From assembly GCA_001939145.1 (NCBI GenBank), contig LSRX01000791.1, positions 1 through 64,000 on the forward strand: DNA of 64,000 nt. The letters run 5' to 3'. The notes beneath the pieces are model-generated. The model was given only the letters and a program-made list of their open reading frames with translations. It made no database searches and was not told the DNA's origin. Positions 55,440 to 64,000 of the stretch are shown one piece after another (position 1 is the first letter of the stretch; each line of letters starts with the position of its first letter). Source of the stretch: Symbiodinium microadriaticum (Eukaryota > Sar > Dinophyceae > Suessiales > Symbiodiniaceae). The translations under genes were made by a program, and so were the position numbers.

Positions 55440-58400
55440 GCGCAAAAACCGGGCGTTCTTCGTTGATGTTCCAGCTGCGAGTTGTTTTGCTAAGTATTCC
55501 TTGATACTGGTGGCCATGTGCTGCGATCCTCTCAACCGTGCTAGCTCATGACGTTGCCATTCAGTCTGCCACTATCCTGTTGCACTCCCTGTTCCTGCTC
55601 TGTCCGAGTCAAGGGACTGGGCCACCCAGTGCCACGGCCCGCTCTGCCGTGGACGCCGCAGCTCCCACAGCCAGGCCGAGGGTGGACGCCGCCGTCTTTG
55701 TTATGGGGGCTAGGGCTGGGAGAAGCCCTGAACCCAAGGTGACGAAATGACACGGAATGTACACTTAGAAAGTAGAAGGGGGCGATGAGCTCTTCACACT
55801 GAGCAGGAACACTGTGCAAAAGACCCTCGAACGCAGCTCAGCCCTGCATTGCCGATTCATTCGCGACAGTTTCACACATCCTGAGATGGAATCCCCGCAC
55901 GAAAAACAAAGCCAGGCTTCTTCGTGCACCCTCCAAACCTTGCACCAACAAGCAACTATGTCACTATGTCGGCCAAGAACCGCCACAAGGGCGAACGACA
56001 GGAGCACTGCCTCACGCCTTGTCGTCGGGACTCAACGCCATGCGCACTGGCAGTTAGATGGTTGGGGTGTCCTACATGGACTCGCCCAGAATGGGTCATG
56101 AGGCCGCTGGTCATAATATTCATAGCAAGAGCCTTTCAAATTATTACATAGACATAGCAGATATCGGCTGTATCCCACATTTCTCCTAAGCCGCTTGCCC
56201 TCTACCGCTTTCCTGGCATAGGCAGTTCATTCAGCATGTAAGTGGCACGATGAGCCTAAGCCAGCTGAAAGATCAGTCTGTCTTTCCACCTCTCCCGCCT
56301 TGCATGGAGCCCGCAAATTTCGTGGACAATGGCGGCGAAAAGCACCGCCGAAAGAGCATCCAAAGGGAGTTCCGTCACGGCCTTGCAATGTGGGGACTCC
56401 ACGTGTAAGTGCTGATCGTTGACAGAGACCTGTGGACCGTGGACATCGAGCACGGACCCCTTAGGCCCCCCACCTTGGAGAGCAGGTACACGCCACCGCC
56501 GTACAACCGAGCAAGGCGCTCGCGCTTGACTATGGCCCTCTCCTGGAGGGAGGGAAGGCTTCGAGCGATACCAGTCTGACCATGGATGTGATGATGTGGG
56601 CTTGACTGCGCAGTGCTGAAAATGGCTATGAACTTGACGCCCTCTCTTTGCTTGATTTTTCCCGGCAGGGCTTTCGGGACAAATACGGGCCTTCACCGGC
56701 TCAGCATCGCAAGCAATGCCAAAGCAAGCAGCGCGGCATTGAATGATGATAGATAGCTGGTTCGAAGTACTCTGATCAGCACAGTGAGAACCCTAACCTC
56801 CAAAGCTAAGTCTAAAAAACCGAAAAATGAAACCCGTAGGGCACAAAACGCCACAAACCCCAAAAAGCAAAGGTTTCCTTGGCAAAGCGATCCACAGCCC
56901 TCGCCATCGCCAGGAATGCCATGGCGATGACACCGAAAGACCTTGCTGCCCTCCCGATTGTGTCGCTTGTGGGCCTTTAACTAAAGTAGTGCTTGGGATG
57001 GCTGCTGTAGTGGTCCAGACTCATACATGGGTTTGAGCACCCAACGAACCGAAAATGTGGTCACATCCCCGACAGACCTCCGCATTTTGAGCGTCACGCG
57101 GTCCTAAACAGGCAGATTCGCCGGCTCGGCACTGACACTTGCCACAATAGTTCCCTTCAGGTTGCCAAACCGCATATGACGCCGAAGGCCTGACTGCCCT
57201 GAACCTTCAACAGTTGGGTCTGGGAATCCTGAATATGATCCCCATTGAAGTGAACATTCAACCCCGCGGGTGTGTGCCCGCCGGGACACAGCAAGCAAAT
57301 CCGCGCTGCCACAGATCTGGCGGTGGGAAGGCCGCCTGCATCCAACCTCGGGGGATCTCTCGCTCTGGTGCCACAAGGCCACCGATATACACATACGTGA
57401 CATACTGTGACATACATAATCCAGGCACGTAGTTAAATCCCAAGAACGCAGAAACACCTAGGCGAATCCCCACGAAAATAATCTGCATCGCGCCCCCCAG
57501 AGTATGTGGGGGATTGCGGTTGCACCCCAAGTACGCACTTCACTATGGCGGAAGCATGTGTGAGCAGGACTTCGGGAGACAGGCACACGCAGTGCACTGA
57601 TGTCGTAGCCCAAGAACAGTGGCACTCTGGCGGGGACGGTAAGAGTGTTTTGGTTCTTTAGCTGTCGTTGCTTTTTTGCTGTCGCTGCAGGTGTCGTTGT
57701 GGGGGCGTGTTTTTGTTTGCTGTGGTTGCGGTCCCCGGCATGTTTTACTTCTTGGAACTTGCATAGAAACTATTTTTACCATCATTACTGCTAGTATTAC
57801 TATTATTACGAGTATTACTATAATATTATATAAATGGTTTATTACTAGTATTACTCTTACTACTATTACTACTTTGTGGCGCCTCTGTTTGTTTTTGCTG
57901 TCGTTGCGGAAGCATTGTGTTCTTTTTGCTGACATAATACACACCCCTCAATAGGCACGTCTTCCGTTATGACAGGATACCTATTGTACAGACATGAATT
58001 CCGTCGGAAAGATGTCTATATGACAGAATAACCGCATATTCCGTGTAGGAAGGGTGTGTCTTCTTAGCTAACCTCCACATTGTACCAAAGCCGTAAGAGC
58101 TACAGGAAACAGCCGCAAAGCTGCGGTTCATCTGGCCGTGTCATGCCGCACAAACCTTGCTTTCAGCTTCGACTTCAGATAGCACTGCATCATACTGAAA
58201 ATTCACTTGATCCCGTTCTAACCGGTGCCCTTTTCTAATTCCCTTAGGTACCAGTGGAGCGAAATCCGCCAAACAAAACTACTGCAAGGGGTGATCTCGT
58301 TTTAGATAACTGTAGAAAAACGTAAAAAATTCCCGTCGATCATATGGGTCTCCATCGTGCATTCTTATAATGTCCGATCACACAACAGTTACACCTGCGA

Positions 58401-59350
58401 ATGGTACGCTAAGGGGGAACCAAAAAATCTTCTCTAGGACAAGGGCTGCAACCGCGCGCAAAGTTCCTTCCCGCTCTTTGCTGCTCTCAAGCTGACGTGT
58501 CAGCGCCGGCCGCGGCACAGAGCTTGTTGTACGCATTCTCGATGGCCGCTGCATCGTCGGCAAACCTCTTCAAGTTCCGTAGATGCCTTTCATTGCTTTG
58601 CCAGCTAGCATCGCGAGCCGGGGGCCAGGCTGCTGGCGAGCATGCCAGCGACTAATCATATCGATCAGAGAGCACACCCTCCTTGCACTCAATTTCTTTG
58701 CAGCTAGCAACTATTTGCGGTGTTGAAACTCACACTAGCACAACGCGGTTGTTCCTGTTGCAATGAATGCTACAATCTAAGTGTGACCTTCTCCGAGGGT
58801 GTAAAGATATTGACGGAGGGAGATCTTTGTGTAAGCTAACGTGGAAAACAAGTAAATCGTCCAAAAAGGATGGGGGGCCTTGGGAACCGCTTCGTGCCAG
58901 AAGGTAGTCAATCGCACAGAAGTAACCCACCAAACAGACAACTCGCATGTCTGAGCCCCATGATGTGGGCCGTGTCTTGGGGGATATAAACAGCTTGGGA
59001 AGACGTGCTTCTGGGTATCGGTGCAAGTATGCACACTTCTGGCATCGACAAACAGGGAGCGGGAATGAACGGAACAACCACAAGGTGGTAGCATCTTGAA
59101 ATCAGGGGAGAAGGTGCAACGACAAAGGAGCAGTACACCCAAAACTAGCGCAAGCAAGAGGCATTGTTTTGCTTGTTGAAGTAGATGTAGGACTTGACAG
59201 GAAGAGGTCGGCCATGTAGCACAGCGTCCGCTCCGCTGAAATGGACATTGGGCCCCTTGGCCTGCCAAGTGCTGGAGCCACGATCTTGCTCGATTGCCGG
59301 CTCTGACTGCTCTTGGGCACAGGCAGCACACATGAACAGCCCTCCCGAGG
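55440..59350. other. No supported gene; ATT/ACT repeat
   Basis: A minus frame at 56256-56696 contains LPLDALSAVLFAAIVHEICG and may include an exon. Minus frames near 57160-57530 and 59145-59333 contain the similar short pieces LNVHFNGDHI and PNVHFSGADAV, perhaps fragments of related exons. None of these can be assigned. A CCCTAACC/CTAAG-rich patch lies near 56785-56870. An ATT/ACT microsatellite lies at 57775-57880. Confidence 0.3.
57775..57880. repeat. ATT/ACT trinucleotide-like microsatellite
   Basis: Imperfect TTACTAGTATTACTATTATT-type repeats run for about 100 bases. The frames across it read Ile/Thr or Val/Ile runs and are artefacts. Confidence 0.8.
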
Positions 59351-59559
59351 GCGGGCAGCGCCTAAGGCGTTACAGGCCGTGGGCGGCGGCCACAATGCAA
59401 CGTGCAGCTTGCTGCATCAGAAAGATTCGCAGCGCCCGAGGCGTCACAGACGTAGTGGGCGGCGGTCACGGTGCAACGTGCAGCAGCTGCACCAGAAGCA
59501 TTCGCAGTGCCTGAGGCTCGACGTGCAGCGGCTGCATCGGAAAGATTTGCAGGAAGCTG

Positions 59560-60500
59560 CCGGGTTGCACGCTCCTGGGCAGATAGCCAGTAGCAGTGCG
59601 CTTGGCGTCGCACTGTTTGTCCTGCCCGATACAGCGCAACAAACGACCACCCCCTTTTGCTGGGAACCGGTAACGGCGGTTTCCCAGGCTGCTGGCCCAC
59701 CACAGTGAGATCTATGTCTCCTGTGCCTAAGATGTGGTGCACGGACTGCTCGTGCTCGCAGCGACCGGCTACCGCAAAACACTTGCAGTTGCAGAAGTAA
59801 AGACCAGTGCGAGTTGTAGGCAGTGCTTGCAGGAAAGTTTGCTCAAAGGACAGCAACAAAGCTTGCGCGGTACCAACGCCACTCGTCGAGGCAAAAGGTT
59901 TCATCTCGCAAGATTCCAAGCTGTCGCCACAAGTCCTCGAGCTTCTGGCAGTCCAGCTCTGCAGCCACTGCTGCAATAAGCTTTGCTTCTTCCTCTGTCA
60001 AGGACAGGTCGCTTTCAGCTGCCTCTACCCACACTCCATTCTCGTCGCCAGAAGCCTGATCTTCGTCGTCCGTGGAGTGCCACTTCCACTTGGGAGCGTG
60101 CACAGCATAACAAAGGCCAGAGGTGTGCAAGTGCGACCCACATTGTTCAAACGGTCGCAGGAGGCTGACACCACCACGTGAGCTGAAATAGTCTGGAACT
60201 GTGTTTCCGGCGTTGTCGGCCTTGGGCATGAAGAACCTCTGTCATGCGGGAAAAGAACTGAGCAGGCGGTAAATGCTTGAGTTGCTTGCCCCCCTCGTCC
60301 ACAAGCATCGCGGAAGCCACGTAGATGGCCAGCTTCCAGGGACTGCGTGCCTGAGGCCGACCCGGGGTGCACCCGACAGTATAGGTGATCCACGGGCCCC
60401 ACCACAACCGGCACAAAATGCTGTCTAATGAATCGCCTGCATGGGGGCAGTAAGCAATATTGTGCACATGCGGCCGCCTTAGGCAACTGGTAAAAGTAAG
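59560..60500 (-). pseudogene. SWIM zinc-finger, MULE-transposase-like remnant
   Basis: The minus strand carries three linked segments in different frames. The 5' part (60430-60260) reads WITYTVGCTPG then, after a shift, GSASGTQSLEA, and then LVDEGGKQLKHLPPAQFFSR. This resembles the end of the MULE transposase domain as found in dinoflagellates. The middle part (60229-59890) reads NTVPDYFSSRGGVSLLRPFE and TEEEAKLIAAVAAELDCQKL. The 3' part (59880-59690) reads LYFCNCKCFAVAGRCEHEQS, a SWIM zinc finger (C-x-C...C-x-H). The frame slips by one base at the join near 59875, where no good intron is visible. SWIM fingers bind DNA or protein and accompany MULE transposases. The element therefore looks inactive; a host gene of transposon origin is possible. 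Confidence 0.5.
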
Positions 60501-61044
60501 TGGGCTTCAAATAAAAACACCACCACTTCCATCTCTTCGAACCCTGCTTCTCCAGCGACAGGTCCAGAAAAGATAAACATCAGTCCAAGTGGTGCAATGG
60601 GTGCGAGTCTGTTGCAAGCATTCGAGGAGGAGATCTTCTGTTGCGCTTGGGCCGCTTCCTCCCATTTGCAAACACTTCCAATCTTTCACGCTGCAAGCAA
60701 GAGCCGTCGCCTATTGAGAGGCAGCGCAGGAATTTTTCTCTCTTGTTGGATCAAAAGAAGGCGTCACATTGACACTGACACAGCGGAACCAACCTCGATC
60801 TAGGATCTTGCCCAACAGCGAAACCTAAGATCGAAGAATAATACGCAGATCATTTAGTATAGACTCCAGTTATGGCAGCTTGAACCAAAGTCCCTAACAA
60901 GAGGTCTTTGCCCCTGAGGCGCAATCCTACACCCTAAACCCAAGTTTAAATGAGGAATATACTTATACATGAACTGTTGGCCCTGAGTCTGTGCCTTGGT
61001 GCCGAAGTTGGTTCTGAGGCGTCCGCTTCTCATGGCTCGCATAT

Positions 61045-61143
61045 GCGTATACACATATGTATGTACACATATACATATACATGAACATATACATATACAT
61101 TCATGTATGTATGTATGTATGTATGTATGTATGTATGTATGTA

Positions 61144-61174
<31 letters not shown>

Positions 61175-61260
61175 ATATGTCTGTGTATATTATATGTACA
61201 TGTAGAGAGAAAGACAGAGAGAGAGAGAGGGAGAGACATCTTCTTTAAAATATATGTACA
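61045..61260. repeat. ATGT/GTAT and GA microsatellites
   Basis: The block holds CATATA repeats, about nine perfect ATGT units, GTGTAT repeats and a GA-rich run. It is simple sequence. Frames with repeated Tyr-Val-Cys-Met are artefacts. Confidence 0.95.
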
Positions 61261-61639
61261 TAGATGAATCCAAGGTCCAACACATACGCCCTGACAACTC
61301 GGCATGAAAAGCACGGGTTCCTGTCAGAGTGCCAACTTTGGGGACCCGGATGGTGTGAGCCGCGATTCATAAAGTTCGGAAGTGCCACGGTATTGGATTG
61401 AGATCGGCATCCACGGTCTGCATGGGCTTGTGGAAAGAGCATGATTTTGGCATGCACCGCGTCTCATCGGGAGGTGCGGAAACGTAACGAGCGCAAACGG
61501 GTACATCGTGTGGACACCAACAACAGCGCTTCACACTCAACGTAAGAGCTACTAAGAACCCGTGGTGATACTAACATGTCTGGGGACTAACAAATAAAGC
61601 AGCAGGATAAAAACAAACACATGGATGTATATGTCTACA

Positions 61640-61830
61640 TCCCTATCGCTCCCTCTCTCTCTCTCTACATGTGTGTATCTCCCTCTCTATCTATCTATCC
61701 ATCCATCCCATCTACCTATCTACTTATTTAGCAAGCTACCTAGCTGCCTACCCATCCATCCATCCATCCATCCATCCATGCATCCCTCCATCTATCCACC
61801 CATGTTTAGACACGCATCATGTGCACATGT
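61640..61830. repeat. CT, CTAT and CATC microsatellites
   Basis: Runs of CT, CTAT and about seven CATC/ATCC units, with interruptions, extend for nearly 200 bases. Confidence 0.9.
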
Positions 61831-62040
61831 ATGTATGTATGTCTGTGCGAAAATAACACGTCATCTCCATACCCCGACTTTGCCACATCCGTGGCTCAAG
61901 ATCACCATGCACCTTGTGCAGTTCCTGAAAAGAGGCGCTCCGTGACTTCCAGGGTTACTTTGATCTGAAGCTGAGTGAGCAGTGACGCAGTACATTAGGG
62001 TCTTGTTACGGTGCTATCTGATTGCGATGCACTTCCGCAG

Positions 62041-62185
62041 TCTGTACGTATGTATGTATGTTTGCTTGCTTGTTTGTTCTGTGTGCGCGTGTGTGTGTGT
62101 GTGTATGTATGTATGTGTGTATGTACGTACGTACGTATGTATGCATGTATGTGTGTTATGTGTGTATATATATATATATATACAA
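62041..62185. repeat. GTAT, GT and TA microsatellites
   Basis: TATG units are followed by a GT run, GTAC/GTAT units and a TA run of about 18 bases. It is simple sequence and generates several artefactual frames. Confidence 0.95.
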
Positions 62186-63199
62186 TCCTGTAAAACCTTG
62201 GCGCCTGGCGCAAGGATGTGAATGATTCAAACTCAGCAGCTGGCAGTTGACAGTTCTCCGGGCTATCTCTTGGAATCAAGCACCCAAGACATGACAATGA
62301 TGACAACACCGAGCCTCTCCACACTAGCCGCCCAAGAGTTTGCGGTTTCGGCTCCATTCTTCTACGATCCTCCAGCCGTTCCATTCAGCGACTGAGAAAC
62401 TCGATACTACCGAATGCAGCCCATGCGAGAAGAACGGTAACTAAATCGTCCGCGCGACTTGCCAAAGTGCACACCAAAGACCAGCGCCAGCCCGGCAGTG
62501 GCCACCAAACGGAACACCTTTGGGACTTCGTGTTTTCCATCCATGGTCCAGGCTGAGCTCTCGTTGGCCCCCACAATTCGGGGTAATTCGTGTATCACAC
62601 TGTCGGCACAGCGCTCCTTAAAGTGCCTGCACTGCGCATGAAACCTGTGCAAAACCGGCCTTGAACCAGAAACCGCCAAACGTTGGCCTGTAGTGCACGG
62701 ACCGGCAAGGCACATTCGTCATGCGATCGCGCATGATCTGGATACTCGATCTCTGAGTAAGCAAGAAGAAGGCTCCTGAGCTCTTGCACAACCCAACGCC
62801 GGCCAGTGGCCAACATGCGTCGGACCTACCGGACCTATCACCTCCACATCAGCCGGCTCGGCATGCCCGTGCTCAATGCCAGTTCTGCTCCCTTCGTCCA
62901 TGCTTCCGGCTACAACGGCATGCCAGTAAGCAGCATTGAATGCTGCTGAGATCATTACATCCTATCCATTGGATAATGTCTTAGCCAGCAGTCCCTTTCG
63001 CCTTCTCTGGCGGCGTTTGGCGTATTCGCCCATACCTGCCTGAAGAAGCAAGCCCCCTGCACATCCATCCGTAATTGCATATGCAACCGGGCGGCTGACA
63101 GATGCGCGACGTTTCACGAAACTGCTGCCTAATAGTGCAAGGCACTGTTTGTGACCACATCAACACAAGCAAAGAGTCTGCAAGGTCAAACCTCTTTCG

Positions 63200-63593
63200 G
63201 CCCGAGTCATGAGACCCTGGCAGTGGCCACACGTGCTCGTGTACGAACTGGCTCAGCCGGGTTTCTGCGCGGAATCTCCATGTCGAGTGCATCGTCCTGA
63301 CACCGCTTGCCTGAGCAAGGAGAAAAATCCACTGGATTCCATTCTGTGTATGTAACTCCATTTCTCTGCCCAGCAGCGCCAGGCAGCTGCACAGACCTCG
63401 ATGCGCTGCTTGTCCTCTTTCGGAGGGACTCGTGGAAGACTGGTTTCTTCTCGCACGGTTTCGGCAGAGTCTAACAAAACTGTCTGTTGCCCGCATCCTG
63501 TATCACTTGTGGCAGATTTTCGTAGTCGATGGAGACAAGGTCAATGACGAACTCCGCCGGGTTCACACCTCCAAACGGAGAGGATCATGTGGC
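63200..63593 (-). pseudogene. ABCG-type transporter fragments
   Basis: After GTTTGGAG the minus strand reads VNPAEFVIDLVSIDYENLP (63590-63510). This matches the segment after the nucleotide-binding domain of ABCG half-transporters (NPADF--DL-SID in ABCG5/8). A frame change brings EDKQRIEVCAAAWRCW (about 63430-63370), the usual helix before the membrane domain, then FFSLLRQAVSGRCTRH (about 63330-63280), similar to the first residues of that domain. TAG and frame changes separate the pieces and no good introns were found. ABCG proteins move lipids or small hydrophobic molecules across membranes using ATP. The Walker motifs would lie upstream, beyond 63.6 kb, and were not seen. Confidence 0.4.
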
Positions 63594-63599
63594 TATTTG

Positions 63600-64000
63600 C
63601 TTAATTCTTAAATGGGCGGCCCGCGAGTCCCTCGGTAGTCGGCTGCATCCCAGGGCGACTGAAATCATCATCTTGCCTCGTTGCAGTCCTTTCGGCAAGC
63701 CAAGCCCGTCTCCGACCCTAAACTCCAGACGCTGCCTTGATCAGCGCAGCTGTAGCCGAGGCCACCTGTGCACCGAACAAGTACATGGAAGGTGAAGTGG
63801 AATGACTTCAGCGGCATTCTTGCCTGCTGAGCTCACCCAGTTTGGCAACGCATAACATGTAGCAATGCAGTGGTCAGGGCCAGAAGCCTTCCGCGAGTCA
63901 TCAGCAAGACCACGAAGCTGACGAACCCAACTATCCAACATCAAACAGAAACATCAACTCAGAGACTTCAACCTGTGGCCCAAATACTTGAATGGCTGCA
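63600..64000. other. No gene recognised at the right edge
   Basis: A plus frame (63529-63795) and a minus frame (63741-63944) overlap with no domain. If the ABCG-like fragments are part of a real gene, its nucleotide-binding exons should lie here or beyond the window, but no Walker A or ABC signature is visible. Confidence 0.35.

Larger units (their letters stand above)
60501..63190. other. Microsatellite-rich, no supported gene
   Basis: Three blocks of simple repeats (about 61045-61260, 61640-61830 and 62041-62185) generate most of the frames here. A minus frame at 62407-62715 contains FRLVATAGLALVFGVHFGKS, and 60507-60689 has a short Trp-rich stretch. Neither can be assigned, although the former could belong to the transporter-like fragments at 63.2-63.6 kb. 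Confidence 0.35.

Noticed and set aside
61045-62185. Several frames with repeated Tyr, Val, Cys, Ile or Ser-Ile-His-Pro
   Set aside because: They are translations of ATGT, GT, CATC and TA microsatellites.
1-64000. CRISPR arrays, rRNA, complete tRNAs, bacterial operons, ribosome-binding sites
   Set aside because: None could be seen. The sequence is eukaryotic in gene structure, and repeats present are microsatellites, minisatellites or decayed telomere-like tracts.

Overview
The window looks like nuclear DNA of a dinoflagellate, most likely a Symbiodiniaceae-type genome. No bacterial-style gene packing is visible. Coding sequence is sparse, cut into short exons, and nearly all on the minus strand. 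Introns that can be placed by reading frame plus homology begin with GC or GA rather than GT and end in AG, with a G opening the next exon; this non-canonical splicing is established for dinoflagellates. PPR, ankyrin, EF-hand and RCC1-like repeat proteins, long microsatellites and degenerate TTTAGGG-like tracts fit the same assignment. No rRNA, tRNA, CRISPR array or promoter could be supported.

Layout. 0-0.5 kb: an AT-rich segment unlike the rest, with the end of a very basic reading frame at its edge. 0.5-22.6 kb: mostly anonymous sequence with a few possible minus-strand exons, a 366-bp duplication (3.4 and 5.0 kb), a diverged duplication (9.5 and 10.7 kb) and a decayed repeat field (13.7-15.2 kb). 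22.66-25.62 kb: a complete seven-exon gene for an 815-residue WWE/PARP-type ADP-ribosyltransferase. 25.8-32.7 kb: a dispersed, partly frameshifted series of PPR exons. 33.8-34.2 kb: a short degenerate tandem repeat. 35.6-37.7 kb: a type I membrane protein with ten RCC1-like repeats, a Thr/Ser stalk and a transmembrane helix, broken by one frameshift. 40.15-41.53 and 42.17-44.24 kb: two tandem, fully resolvable eight-exon genes for a 128-residue Tctex-type dynein light chain. 46.2-47.2 kb: a protein kinase with an in-frame TAG. 47.7-48.6 kb: exons of an unidentified gene. 48.7-51.9 kb: EF-hand exons with a frameshifted ubiquitin-like/ankyrin segment between them. 52.5-53.4 kb: a G/T-rich decayed telomere-like tract. 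59.4-60.5 kb: a SWIM zinc-finger, MULE-transposase-like remnant. 63.2-63.6 kb: fragments resembling an ABCG transporter.

The genes do not form a pathway. They are neighbours in a unidirectional minus-strand array, as is common in dinoflagellates: a nuclear or cytoplasmic ADP-ribosyltransferase, organelle RNA-binding PPR proteins, a surface protein, a ciliary dynein light chain pair, a kinase and calcium-binding exons. The strongest results are the dynein light chain pair (20 silent against 1 replacement difference, with a nearly identical 225-nt block suggesting gene conversion), the complete PARP model with an H-Y-E triad, and a set of 23 placed introns with no GT donor, some bounded by direct repeats.
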